Part shown: piece after piece, positions 40,906 through 49,838 of the stretch
Layout of the letters: each line of letters begins with the position of its first letter
Numbering within the stretch: the first letter of the stretch is position 1
NCBI RefSeq assembly: GCF_014384905.1
Contig: NZ_JACRSV010000006.1
Coordinates: 1 to 52,425 of the forward strand
Source: Fumia xinanensis
Lineage (GTDB): Bacteria > Bacillota > Clostridia > Oscillospirales > Ruminococcaceae
Length of the DNA: 52,425 nt
Direction: 5' to 3'
Translations under genes and position numbers: made by a program
Notes under the pieces: model-generated
What the model was told of the DNA's origin: nothing
The model's input: the letters and a program-made list of their open reading frames with translations, nothing else
The model's database searches: none

Positions 40906-41763
40906 CTACAGGCACTTTTGTGCCAAGGCTTTTCCCACAAAATTCCGAAGAGTTTCCGCCTGTTCAAAATCCCGGCGGCAAAATTCATTGTACAAAATAT
41001 CAATAACAAGAAGTTGGGAGGCCATAGCGGCGATGGATCCGTAGGAGAGGGGTTTTTCGTCGGTACCGATAACCAAGATGAGATCTGCCAGCTCAGCCCC
41101 AGGGGAATGGGGAAAACGAGTAACTAAAATGATTTTGGCTCCGCGAATTTTGACAATTTTGGCCAACTCCATAAAGTCATGAGTAGAGCCGGAATAAGAG
41201 AAAAAGAGAACAACGTCCTGTTCACTCAGGGTAGAGGCCGCCATAGTTTGCAGGTGGGAATCTTCCATAGTTTTAAATCGGGAAGAAACAGTGGAGAAAC
41301 GAGACCAGGCTGTTGCAGCGACGATGGAATGGTTGCCCTGACCGAGGCAGAGTACTTGACCGGCGGCTTTGAGCATATCTACCGCCTGGGATACCGCAGC
41401 TTGATCTAACTTCTGGAAGGTTTTAGCTAAAGCTTCCTGGTTGGCATTGTAGGTTTTTTCAAATACCTGTTCCAAGGTGTCCTCTGCTTGAATCTCACCA
41501 AAAGCGGATGGAGACGAGGCAGCTACCTGGGGCATGGTGGCCTTTGCTAGTTCCAGTTTAAAGTCATTGAAACCATCTGCTCCCAGTTTCCGGCAAAACA
41601 CGGAAATGGTAGAAACAGATATTTTGCATGCATGGCTTAAATCGGTAATACTAAAGTACTGAGCTTCATTTTTGTGTGTGAGAATAAAATCGATTATTTT
41701 TCGCTCTGATTTTGTGAAATCATTATAATGATGCATCATGTTGTCAATAATAGTAATCGCCAT
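40906..41763 (-). CDS. RpiR/MurR-family regulator with SIS domain
   Basis: A 285-residue transcription factor. It has an N-terminal RpiR helix-turn-helix (about residues 1-80, with LTHKNEAQYFSITDLSHACKISVSTISVF in parts) and a C-terminal sugar-isomerase (SIS) domain (about 125-260, with GQGNHSIVA and FSYSGSTHDFMELA) that binds phosphosugars in this family. It is divergent from the transporter-lyase operon, the classical location of a local regulator; RpiR-type NanR proteins regulate sialic-acid genes in several bacteria. Its likely operator lies in the intergenic region. Confidence 0.9.
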   Translation of the reverse strand: MAITIIDNMMHHYNDFTKSERKIIDFILTHKNEAQYFSITDLSHACKISVSTISVFCRKLGADGFNDFKLELAKATMPQVAASSPSAFGEIQAEDTLEQVFEKTYNANQEALAKTFQKLDQAAVSQAVDMLKAAGQVLCLGQGNHSIVAATAWSRFSTVSSRFKTMEDSHLQTMAASTLSEQDVVLFFSYSGSTHDFMELAKIVKIRGAKIILVTRFPHSPGAELADLILVIGTDEKPLSYGSIAAMASQLLVIDILYNEFCRRDFEQAETLRNFVGKALAQKCL

Positions 41764-41916
41764 ATCTTCATCCCTCTTCTGTATTACAATAACCGTTTTT
41801 ATTTACATGCTTCAGTATAGCACAAAAATATCGAAACGCACTATTTTTTTTTGTGTTGTGAAAAAAGTTTGTGAGATATTACAAAATAATCAAAATAATT
41901 TTATATATTATTGATG

Positions 41917-41946
41917 TTGCGAAATATTTTCGATTTGTGATATGAT
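41917..41946 (+). promoter_or_regulatory. Promoter of the sialic-acid operon with an internal palindrome
   Basis: TTGCGA (41917-41922) and TATGAT (41941-41946) are separated by 18 bp. Inside the spacer lies CGAAATATTTTCG (41920-41932), a palindrome of the GAAA-N-TTTC type bound by RpiR-family regulators. A second half site, ATCGAAACG, occurs near 41831-41839. Position and symmetry suggest repression by the divergent RpiR protein. Confidence 0.65.
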
Positions 41947-42030
41947 TAGGCCATGAGATACAGAAATGATTTTGATTTTCTGTTGGGAAATTGTTCGTTT
42001 GTTAAATTTCATTATTCAAAGGAGAGAATC

Positions 42031-43611
42031 ATGAAAAAGTTATTTGCACTTTTGTTATCCGCGACGATGGCTTTGGGCATGCTTGCATCCTGCGGCTCAC
42101 CGCAAAACAACACTCCTTCAGAGAGCAGCGGCATCTCCACTCCTGCAGTCAGCGACGGCTCGTTGAAGCTGGTTCTGTCTACTGCAGATGGAAGTTCCAC
42201 TGATGACAAAGTTCCGACCCCTTGGTACAATCGTAACTTGGCGACTAACCTGATGTTCCGCAGTTTGTTTATCGCAGACAGCACCCTGACCAGTGTAAAA
42301 CCGGATCTGGCCGATTACACCGTCAGCAACGATGGCCTCACCTATACTATTACCATGAAAGATGGCCTCAAATGGAGCGACGGCGAGCCCTTGACAGCAG
42401 AAGATGTTGTTTTCTCAATTGAAACTGCCCAGAAATCAGCAACGGTAAACGCAATTTATACCTCTGCATTTGCCAAAATTGCTGATATGAAGGTTGACGG
42501 AAATGTTCTTACTATGACATTGACTGATCCCTATGCGTCTATGGCCGATGTTTTAGCTCAGTTTGCTATTTTGCCTCAGCATGTCCTAAAAGACGTGGAT
42601 CCATTGTCGATTGATTCGGATCCTTTCTGGCAGAATCCTGTGACCAGTGGTTTTTATACCATCGATGAATTCAAGGTAGGTAACTACTTCACTTTGAAAC
42701 CTAACGAAAATTATGAGGGAACTGCTCCCAAAATCAAAAAAGTCACTGTTTCCTATGTCACCGATTATGTGACCGCCGCTCAGTCGGGCCTGGCCGATTA
42801 CCTTTATGGAAACGCTACCGATATGGTAGAAGCTTTGAGCAAAATGCCCAACTACACTGCAAATGAAGTTGATGTTCTCTTCTACAAATATTTCATTTTC
42901 AACATGAAGGGTGTAGACGGCAAGGAAAACACTGCTATGCAGAATGTAGCTGTCCGCAAAGCGGTCATCGAGGCGATTGATCGGGCGACGCTATCCACCC
43001 TCTATCCCAGCGCTACAGTACTGAGTTCTGGTGTTCCCAACAGTTATGACGCTTACAACGGTTTTGAGTACAAATTTGACGCCGAAAAAGCGAAAGCCGA
43101 TCTCCAGGCTGCCGGTTACGATTTTAACCGCACCTTTAAGATTTGCTATTACAATAACGACCAGACCAGCATCGACCTGATCAACACCGTCACCTACTAT
43201 CTCGAGCAGGCCGGCCTCAAAGTGGAGTCCACCCTGTCAAACGACGGCACCACCGACTTGTTTACCACCCGTGACTATGATTTAGGCTTTAAAGGAAAAT
43301 CAGCTTTCTCCATCGACGAGTGGTATACCGAGTATCTGAGCTCTGACGCCCTGTTCGCCAACATCTTCGGCGGAGATACCGCTTTTGACGGTCTTGTCAC
43401 CGAGCTGTTTGCAGCAACCGACGAAGCCAAACGCAATGAAGTCCTGAAAGAATTGCAGGCTTTGGAACAGGAGAAGGTCTATAAAGTTCCGGTCTTTACC
43501 GTAGGAAACTACGTGTTCCTCAGCAACAGCCTGAAATTGCCCGATGGTGTGAAATTCTGCAATCCGCTCTATAGCTGTGACTTGGATTTCGCCAATTGGG
43601 AAATCGCATAA
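42031..43611 (+). CDS. ABC transporter solute-binding lipoprotein (SBP family 5)
   Basis: Extracellular substrate receptor of an ABC importer. The 526-residue precursor has a lipoprotein signal (MKKLFALLLSATMALGMLASC in two parts, lipobox LASC with Cys near residue 22) and a family-5 solute-binding domain including TMKDGLKWSDGEPLTAEDVVF-type motif in parts. Family 5 usually binds peptides, but members such as SatA bind sialic acid; context with nanA and yhcH genes favours sialic acid or a derivative here. I start it at the ATG at 42031, with GGAGAG upstream, rather than at 41953. Confidence 0.92.
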   Translation: MKKLFALLLSATMALGMLASCGSPQNNTPSESSGISTPAVSDGSLKLVLSTADGSSTDDKVPTPWYNRNLATNLMFRSLFIADSTLTSVKPDLADYTVSNDGLTYTITMKDGLKWSDGEPLTAEDVVFSIETAQKSATVNAIYTSAFAKIADMKVDGNVLTMTLTDPYASMADVLAQFAILPQHVLKDVDPLSIDSDPFWQNPVTSGFYTIDEFKVGNYFTLKPNENYEGTAPKIKKVTVSYVTDYVTAAQSGLADYLYGNATDMVEALSKMPNYTANEVDVLFYKYFIFNMKGVDGKENTAMQNVAVRKAVIEAIDRATLSTLYPSATVLSSGVPNSYDAYNGFEYKFDAEKAKADLQAAGYDFNRTFKICYYNNDQTSIDLINTVTYYLEQAGLKVESTLSNDGTTDLFTTRDYDLGFKGKSAFSIDEWYTEYLSSDALFANIFGGDTAFDGLVTELFAATDEAKRNEVLKELQALEQEKVYKVPVFTVGNYVFLSNSLKLPDGVKFCNPLYSCDLDFANWEIA

Positions 43612-43652
43612 AACCTTACAGATAAAACCCCTACGAATAAGCGAACCCATGC

Positions 43653-43695
43653 GGGAGAGACGTAGGCCTTTGCCCTGCGGCTCTCCCTTTCTGTT
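43653..43695 (+). other. Hairpin between the binding-protein and permease genes
   Basis: GGGAGAG (43653-43659) pairs with CTCTCCC (43681-43687), followed by TTTCTGTTT. Such stems after solute-binding-protein genes often act as partial terminators or stabilise the upstream mRNA, so the binding protein is made in excess over the permeases. Confidence 0.65.
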
Positions 43696-43712
43696 TGGAT
43701 TGGAGTGAGAAC

Positions 43713-44672
43713 ATGTTAAAGTTTATTTTAAAGAAACTGGCTCTCATGATCCCCATGCTGCTTCTCATCAGTATTATCGTTTTCTTCGGCTTACAGGCTA
43801 CCGGTGTCGACCCCATCAACTTTATGGTCAGCCCGGAAACATTATCTGCAAACGCCGGAAACATTGATGCGCTGAGAGAGTCGCTGGGGTTAAATGACCC
43901 CCTTATTATACAATATTTCCGTTGGCTCGGGAATTGCCTGACTGGCGATCTGGGCTATTCCTTCAGCGGTACCCCTATCGCCGATACCATCGCTGTCCGT
44001 CTGCCCTATACTCTGGAACTGGCCGGTTATTCGTTGATTCTTTCGGCGATTATCGGCATCGGCATCGGTATCGTCTCCGCTATCCGTCAAAACGGCATCG
44101 TCGACTACGTCGGCCGCGTTTTTGCCGTTCTGGGCCAGGCGGTTCCGCAATTTCTGGTCGGTATTATCCTGATTCAGGTGTTCTCCATTAAGCTTGGCTG
44201 GTTTCCGGCGGCAAACCGGGTGAGTCCCGGAGCGACAAACGCATTCTGGGATGGATTTATCCACCTGTTCCTGCCGGTGCTCACGCTGACCATCGGCATG
44301 GTAGCGGTGTTGATGCGCTATGCCCGAAACACCATGCTGGACGTGCTAAGCAGCGATTACATCAAAACAGCACGCAGCAAAGGAATCCCCGAGTGGAAAG
44401 TCTACTTAAAGCACGGGTTCCGCAACGCCATGAAACCGGTGCTGGTCATTGTCATGTTCCGTATCCCCATGCTGATCGGCGGTTCCGTCGTCATTGAGAG
44501 CGTGTTTTCTTATCCGGGTATCGGGCTCACTATGACAAACGCCATCACTTCCGGTGATTACCCGGTGGTTTTGATTACAACGCTGATTATCGCGGCCGCC
44601 ATGCTGATTTGTTCGTTTATGGTGGACGTATTAAACGCCCTGCTGGACCCCCGCGTCCGGTTGGGAGAATAA
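43713..44672 (+). CDS. ABC transporter permease (DppB/SatB type)
   Basis: A 319-residue membrane protein with six predicted transmembrane segments, including the N-terminal one at about 10-30. The conserved EAA loop is visible as KTARSKGIPEWKVYLKHGFRNA in parts (about residue 215-240). It is the first of two permeases typical of the dipeptide/oligopeptide/nickel importer family. I chose the ATG at 43713 with GGAGTG upstream. Confidence 0.92.
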   Translation: MLKFILKKLALMIPMLLLISIIVFFGLQATGVDPINFMVSPETLSANAGNIDALRESLGLNDPLIIQYFRWLGNCLTGDLGYSFSGTPIADTIAVRLPYTLELAGYSLILSAIIGIGIGIVSAIRQNGIVDYVGRVFAVLGQAVPQFLVGIILIQVFSIKLGWFPAANRVSPGATNAFWDGFIHLFLPVLTLTIGMVAVLMRYARNTMLDVLSSDYIKTARSKGIPEWKVYLKHGFRNAMKPVLVIVMFRIPMLIGGSVVIESVFSYPGIGLTMTNAITSGDYPVVLITTLIIAAAMLICSFMVDVLNALLDPRVRLGE

Positions 44673-44690
44673 CGGGAGGAGGAAAGAGTT

Positions 44691-45578
44691 ATGAGTAGTC
44701 AAGTAAGTATCAAAGCCCAGAATAAAAGTGCTTCCTCTTCTTTGCTGAAACGCAATATCCGAAAATTCATGAACAACAAGCTGGCGCTGTTCGGTCTGAT
44801 CGTTGTTGTGATTATGACGCTGGCCTGCGTCATCGGCGCCATTGCGGGCGTGGACTACGCCACCCCCGATCTGACCTCCATGAAATCCGGCCCCATGCCA
44901 GGGCATCCCTTCGGAACCGACACCATCGGACGCGATTTGTTCGCCCGTGTGCTGTACGGCGGCTGTTTCTCGATTCTGATCGGCGTATTCTGCGCCGTTT
45001 TAAGCTCGGTCATCGGCGCGGTTTTGGGCGCGATTTCCGGCTATTTCGGAGGATGGGTTGATAAAGTTATCGTCCGTATTTCGGAAATTTTTCAGGCTTT
45101 TCCCCAGCTCGTTCTGGTTATGATGCTGGTTGCAATCCTCAATAAGCGTGGACTTGGCAATCTGCTCTTCATCTTCGTCATCACCGGGTGGATGACCACT
45201 TTCCGTATGGTGCGAAATGAATTTTTGAGCCTCAAGGGAGAGACCTACGTCAAAGTCTGTGAAGCCTTCGGCATGAGCAAGTCAAACATCATGTTCAAGC
45301 AGGTTTTGCCTAACGTTATGAGTCCCATTATTGTGTCGACGACGACGAACGTTGCCTTCTTCATCTTGCAGGAAGCGGCCCTGTCCTTTATCGGACTGGG
45401 TGTTGCGGACACCACCCCTACCTGGGGAAATATCCTCAACGCGGCGAAGTCTGTTTCGGTCGTTACCGACCAGTGGTGGATCTGGGTGTTCCCGGGCCTT
45501 GCCATCAGTTTATTTGTCCTTGCCATCAACTTTTTGGGCGACGGCCTGCGGGACGTTCTCGACCCCAAACAGCAGTAA
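44691..45578 (+). CDS. ABC transporter permease (DppC/SatC type)
   Basis: A 295-residue permease with an N-terminal OppC-like cytoplasmic extension, then six transmembrane segments. The EAA motif appears as VCEAFGMSKSNIMFKQVLPN in its central loop. HPFGTDTIGRDLFARVLYG near residue 75 is a strong family signature. GGGAGGAGG precedes the start; it pairs with the DppB-type permease in the channel. Confidence 0.93.
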   Translation: MSSQVSIKAQNKSASSSLLKRNIRKFMNNKLALFGLIVVVIMTLACVIGAIAGVDYATPDLTSMKSGPMPGHPFGTDTIGRDLFARVLYGGCFSILIGVFCAVLSSVIGAVLGAISGYFGGWVDKVIVRISEIFQAFPQLVLVMMLVAILNKRGLGNLLFIFVITGWMTTFRMVRNEFLSLKGETYVKVCEAFGMSKSNIMFKQVLPNVMSPIIVSTTTNVAFFILQEAALSFIGLGVADTTPTWGNILNAAKSVSVVTDQWWIWVFPGLAISLFVLAINFLGDGLRDVLDPKQQ

Positions 45579-45590
45579 GGAGGCGGCAGT

Positions 45591-46616
45591 ATGGATAACA
45601 GAGAAATCATATTAGATGTCAAAAAGCTGAACACCAGCTTTGTGTCCGACCGCAAGGAAGTCCGCATTGTCAAAGACGTGTCCTTTCAGTTAAAGAGGGG
45701 CACTGCTTTGGCTGTGGTCGGTGAATCCGGCTGCGGCAAAAGCGTTACCATGAACTCCATCATGCGGTTTACCGGCCCAAACGCTAGGGTATCCGCTGAA
45801 AATATTCAATATAACGCTTTAAAAGACGGAAAAATTATAGAACACCATTTGGAAAATATCAAAAAGCCAAACGGACCGGAAATGCGGGCTCTTCGAGGCC
45901 CCGATATGTCCATGGTATTTCAGGACCCTATGTCCAGCTTAAACCCCGTTTATAAAGTAGGGGATCAGGTGGCGGAGGGCCTCATCCAGCATACCGGTAT
46001 GAGCAAAAAAGAGGCAAAAGAAAAAGTGCTCACGATGTTTCGGAAGCTGGGGATTCCCGATCCCGAGGAGCGTATCAATTGCTATCCCCATGAGTTTTCC
46101 GGCGGAATGAAGCAGCGGGTGGTCATCGCCATCGCCATGATATGTAACCCCGAACTCATCATCTGCGACGAGCCGACAACGGCTTTGGATGTGACCATTC
46201 AGGCGCAGATTATGGAACTTTTGAAAGGTTTGCAGATTAACGAGGGAAAATCCATTATCCTCATTACCCACAACATGGGATTGGTGGCAGAAATGGCCGA
46301 CGAAGTCTGCGTCATGTACATGGGCCGGGTAGTGGAATTCGGAACCCTCGAAGATATTTTTGACCACACGGCCCACCCTTACACCCAGGCGCTTTTGAGA
46401 AGCGTTCCGGTGCTGGGATTGGCAGACGGACAGAAACTGGAGACGATCCCTGGCGCAACGCCCAATCCGGCGGATTTAAAAGAAGGCTGCGAATTCGCAG
46501 ACCGTTGTCCCTACGCGCAGGAAAGTTGCCGGAAGGGCAAAATCCCCGCCTTTGAAATAGCACCGGGCCATCGGGTGCGCTGCCTGAGATACGATACCTT
46601 TCCGGAGGTGGATTAG
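45591..46616 (+). CDS. ABC transporter ATP-binding protein (DppD type)
   Basis: A 341-residue ATPase with Walker A GESGCGKS (about residue 44), Q-loop MVFQDPMSSLNP, signature FSGGMKQR, Walker B LIICDEPTTALD and the H-loop. The C-terminal extension is the oligopeptide/dipeptide C-domain with the GCEFADRCPYAQESC cluster of cysteines. It forms a heterodimer with the downstream DppF-type ATPase. Confidence 0.94.
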   Translation: MDNREIILDVKKLNTSFVSDRKEVRIVKDVSFQLKRGTALAVVGESGCGKSVTMNSIMRFTGPNARVSAENIQYNALKDGKIIEHHLENIKKPNGPEMRALRGPDMSMVFQDPMSSLNPVYKVGDQVAEGLIQHTGMSKKEAKEKVLTMFRKLGIPDPEERINCYPHEFSGGMKQRVVIAIAMICNPELIICDEPTTALDVTIQAQIMELLKGLQINEGKSIILITHNMGLVAEMADEVCVMYMGRVVEFGTLEDIFDHTAHPYTQALLRSVPVLGLADGQKLETIPGATPNPADLKEGCEFADRCPYAQESCRKGKIPAFEIAPGHRVRCLRYDTFPEVD

Positions 46617-46696
46617 TTTGAAAGCAAACTTTCAAACCCGGTTTTGTGCTTTTGCCGCCAATACGGCGGCGACAATTTTGCGGCGAAGCCGCAAAA
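46616..46696 (+). other. Three consecutive hairpins in the dppD-dppF gap
   Basis: H1: GTTTGAAAG (46616-46624) with CTTTCAAAC (46629-46637). H2: GCCGCC (46654-46659) with GGCGGC (46665-46670). H3: TTTTGCGGC (46676-46684) with GCCGCAAAA (46688-46696), GAA loop. They fill the 114-bp gap, which is much longer than other gaps in this operon. H1 starts at the last base of the dppD-type gene. A function in mRNA processing or differential expression is likely. Confidence 0.7.
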
Positions 46697-46730
46697 ACAG
46701 CCCAATTCCCAGAAAGGAATGGTTATTGAA

Positions 46731-47747
46731 ATGAGTGCTGAGAAAAAAGAAGTAATTTTTAAGATAGAAAATCTGAAAACATGGTTTCCAATCACCAAGG
46801 GAGCTTTCAAAAAAGTTGTCGGCCATGTAAAGGCGGTGGACGACGTGAGCCTGGATGTCTATAAAGGAGAGACTCTAGGCATTGTCGGCGAGTCCGGCTG
46901 CGGCAAGTCCACTTTGGGAAAGACCGTCATGATGCTGGAAAAACCCACCGACGGAAAAGTCCTTTACAATTACGACGGCGAGTTTAAGGACGTGACAAAA
47001 TTTAATAAACACGAGACGTTTGAGTTCCGCAAAAAAGTCCAGATGGTGTTCCAGGACCCTTATTCGGCTTTGAACCCTCAGAAAAAGATTTACACTTCCT
47101 TCGAGGAGCCTTTAAAAGTCCACGGCATCAAAACCCAGGAAGAGCGGGAAGCAGCCATGCAGAAGGTGCTCAAAATGGTCAACATTCAGCCCGATTATCT
47201 GATGCGTTACCCCCACGAGTTTTCCGGCGGTCAGCGGCAGCGGCTCTGCATTGCCAGAGCACTGGAAGTCATGCCAGACGTGCTCATCTGCGACGAGCCG
47301 GTATCGGCGCTGGATGTTTCGATTCAGGCGCAGGTTCTAAACCTGATGAAGGATATCCAGAAAGAACTGAATCTCACCTATCTGTTTATCGCTCATGATT
47401 TGTCGGTGGTTCAGTATATGTCCGACCGCATTGTGGTCATGTATCTGGGGAAAATCGTCGAAGTGGCCGATTCCAAAGCGCTTTACGACGAGCCTCTGCA
47501 CCCTTACACCAAGGCGCTGCTGTCGGCGATCCCTGTGCCGGATATTCACAACGAGAAAAAGCGTCAGGTGTTGGAAGGAGAGGTTCCCAGCCCAATCCGC
47601 AAACCGTCGGGCTGTGCATTCCACAACCGCTGTCCCAACTGCATGGAAATCTGCAAAACGGTGGATCCCGCCATGCTTCACCGCGGTAAGGAGGGCCATA
47701 TGGTCGCTTGCCACCTGTATGACGACAAGGTGGAGCGGGAGTCGTAA
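46731..47747 (+). CDS. ABC transporter ATP-binding protein (DppF type)
   Basis: A 338-residue ATPase with Walker A GESGCGKS, Q-loop MVFQDPYSALNP, signature FSGGQRQRLCIARAL, Walker B VLICDEPVSALD and the C-terminal oligopeptide domain with GCAFHNRCPNCMEIC. I chose the ATG at 46731, about 10 bp after AGAAAGGA, over an ATG at 46719 too close to that site. It lies after a 114-bp hairpin-rich gap, and its stop is one base before the flavoprotein start. Confidence 0.93.
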   Translation: MSAEKKEVIFKIENLKTWFPITKGAFKKVVGHVKAVDDVSLDVYKGETLGIVGESGCGKSTLGKTVMMLEKPTDGKVLYNYDGEFKDVTKFNKHETFEFRKKVQMVFQDPYSALNPQKKIYTSFEEPLKVHGIKTQEEREAAMQKVLKMVNIQPDYLMRYPHEFSGGQRQRLCIARALEVMPDVLICDEPVSALDVSIQAQVLNLMKDIQKELNLTYLFIAHDLSVVQYMSDRIVVMYLGKIVEVADSKALYDEPLHPYTKALLSAIPVPDIHNEKKRQVLEGEVPSPIRKPSGCAFHNRCPNCMEICKTVDPAMLHRGKEGHMVACHLYDDKVERES

Positions 47748-47748
47748 G

Positions 47749-49374
47749 ATGCGGCTTTCAAAATCAAAAAATTTTGATGTAATTGTGGTAGGGGCCGGCA
47801 TTGCCGGCATCCGCGCTGCGATCAAAGCGGGGGAGGCCGGGTGTTCGGTATTGCTTTTAAGCGGAGGTCCCATTTTTTCCGGTTCCAGCTTTTATCCCGG
47901 CACCTGGGGGTTGGGGCTCATCGGGCCGGAAAGCCCTGCCGACGAAGAAGATTTGGTACAGAGCATCCTCAAAGTCGGGTGCGGTATGGCGGATGAAAAG
48001 TTGGTGCGCAGCTTTGTTTCCGGCATCGGGCCGGCCATCTCTGAGATAAAGGGGATGGGAATTCGGCTCAAGGAAGCAAAAAAGCAAAATGAGAAGGATT
48101 TTATTCCCTGTTTCGACCATAAGCATCGGGCTTGGCACGGTATTTTGTTCGAGAGCGCAAAAGAGGTATTTTCTAAAAGGCTCAGCGAATTAACGGTGGA
48201 GCAGATGCCTTTCAGCGAGCTTTTAGAGATCACCAAAAGGGACGGTCAAATTACAGGTGGAGTAGTTTTCCAAAAAGGGAAGGGCATCCAGTGGTTTGGC
48301 TGTAAGGCACTGGTGTTGGCGACCGGCGGATACGGCGGATTATTTGAACGGCGGCTTACAACCAATGACGTAACGGGAATGGGCCAGTGGCTTGGACTGC
48401 AAAGCGGCTGTACCCTTATCAACATGGAGTTTATGCAGATGATGCCTGGTTATGTGACCCCCTGCTCCAAGACAATTTTTAATGAGAAGGCTTTTCGGTT
48501 TGTGAGCTTGTACGGGCAGGAAGGAAATAATTTGCTGGAAAAATTTCCGAATCAGTGGGAAATTCTCATAGAACGTTCAACTCATGGGCCTTTTACATCG
48601 CGGCTGCCTTCTCGGGAGGTGGATTTCGCCCTGGTGAAAGAGGGAGAAGTCAAAGTGGAGTACCAGCCAGAAATCCGGAACCATATGCCGGAGTTCATCA
48701 AAACCTACTTTGACTGGCTTTGGGAGCAAAAGCATTTGACCATCGACGACGAAGTCACGATTTCCATGTTTGCCCACGCGGCAAACGGCGGTATTCGCAT
48801 CAGAGAGGACGCGTCTACCGAAGTGAAAGGACTGTTCGCCTGTGGAGAAGTAACCGGGGGGATGCACGGCGCGGACCGGCTCGGCGGATTGTCCACTGCC
48901 AATGGGCTGGTGTTTGGTGGAAGAGCGGGGAAATCAGCGGCGGATTATGCCAAAAGAACCGGCGTAGATCAAACCAAATACTGTTACTTTGATTTTTGGG
49001 AGATTCCTAAGAGGGAGATTATTCGAAAGGGAATGCAGACGATCATGACTGGGGCGGCAATGGTGGTTAGGGAGGGTAAAGCACTCACAAATGCAGTGGA
49101 GTCTATCGACACATTGATGGAGAGATGTATCCAAAAACCTACAACCGACCCTAAGGCGGCAGCGGCTTCCAGACGATTGTGGGGACAGCTCCATTTGGCT
49201 AGGGCGATCCTTCAGGCAGAGCTTTTGCGCAGCGAGAGCCGTGGCTCCCACTACAGAAAGGATTTTCCTGAACTTTCTGCGAATTTTGGACGGAGAATAC
49301 AGATATGCTGGCGGGAAGGCGGCTTTCGGGTCGGTTTCGAACCTCAAGAATTTGAGAGGAGGGAAATAGGATGA
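47749..49374 (+). CDS. FAD-dependent oxidoreductase, fumarate reductase/L-aspartate oxidase-like
   Basis: A 541-residue soluble flavoprotein. The FAD-binding start is FDVIVVGAGIAGIRAA (GxGxxG, about residues 9-24), followed by a capping domain and the second FAD signature GEVTGGMHGADRLGGLSTANGL in parts (about 365-386) with VFGGRAGKSAA. ALVLATGGYGGLF links the domains, and HAANGGIRI replaces the usual HxxMGG of fumarate reductases. So the FAD scaffold is certain and the substrate unknown. No signal peptide or heme motif. It is in the same operon as the importer, the yhcH and nanA genes, overlapping yhcH by 4 bp, so its substrate is probably a sialic-acid derivative. The ATG at 47749 is chosen over a long in-frame extension into the ATPase gene. 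Confidence 0.85.
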   Translation: MRLSKSKNFDVIVVGAGIAGIRAAIKAGEAGCSVLLLSGGPIFSGSSFYPGTWGLGLIGPESPADEEDLVQSILKVGCGMADEKLVRSFVSGIGPAISEIKGMGIRLKEAKKQNEKDFIPCFDHKHRAWHGILFESAKEVFSKRLSELTVEQMPFSELLEITKRDGQITGGVVFQKGKGIQWFGCKALVLATGGYGGLFERRLTTNDVTGMGQWLGLQSGCTLINMEFMQMMPGYVTPCSKTIFNEKAFRFVSLYGQEGNNLLEKFPNQWEILIERSTHGPFTSRLPSREVDFALVKEGEVKVEYQPEIRNHMPEFIKTYFDWLWEQKHLTIDDEVTISMFAHAANGGIRIREDASTEVKGLFACGEVTGGMHGADRLGGLSTANGLVFGGRAGKSAADYAKRTGVDQTKYCYFDFWEIPKREIIRKGMQTIMTGAAMVVREGKALTNAVESIDTLMERCIQKPTTDPKAAAASRRLWGQLHLARAILQAELLRSESRGSHYRKDFPELSANFGRRIQICWREGGFRVGFEPQEFERREIG

Positions 49375-49820
49375 TTTATACGGATTTCAGTGACCTTTCC
49401 CGTTACTACGGGATATCCGAAAATTTGGATACCGCCTTGCGCTTTTTGCAGCAAAGCGATTTAAAAGCACTCCAGCCAGGGCGAAACGACGTGGACGGGG
49501 AGAAGGTTTATATCAACTGTTTTGAATATGAGACTTTGCCCTGGGAGAAAACTTTTTTTGAGGCCCATGAAGAATATGCGGATATCCATTTTCTTATTTC
49601 CGGGGAGGAAAATATCGGTATTTCGGCACCGAAAGTTCTCCGGGAAACCGAACGGGATCCCAAAGCGGATTTTATCGGCTACAAGGGAGAAGCGGAAACC
49701 CTTTGCAAGATGACCCCGGAAAAAGTTTTGATTGTGTTTCCGGAAGAAGCGCATATGGTAAAAGTTCAGCGGTGCGGCCCGATGACAGTTCAAAAGGCTG
49801 TTGTAAAAGTGAAGATTTAG
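49371..49820 (+). CDS. YhcH/YjgK/YiaL family protein (sialic acid anomerase type)
   Basis: A 149-residue cupin-like protein. EAHEEYADIHFLISGEE holds the family's metal-binding His/Glu residues near residue 65-80, and FPEEAHMVKV near the C-terminus contains another His. E. coli NanQ (YhcH) is reported as an N-acetylneuraminate anomerase, which supplies the open-chain form to the lyase. It overlaps the flavoprotein stop by ATGA and lies 18 bp before the lyase gene, fully consistent with a sialic-acid route. Confidence 0.88.
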   Translation: MIYTDFSDLSRYYGISENLDTALRFLQQSDLKALQPGRNDVDGEKVYINCFEYETLPWEKTFFEAHEEYADIHFLISGEENIGISAPKVLRETERDPKADFIGYKGEAETLCKMTPEKVLIVFPEEAHMVKVQRCGPMTVQKAVVKVKI

Positions 49821-49838
49821 GAGAAAGGTCTGACAATC

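Noticed and set aside
46616..46696. REP-like or CRISPR-like repeat
   Set aside because: The three hairpins differ from one another and no further copies are seen in the window, so there is no array.
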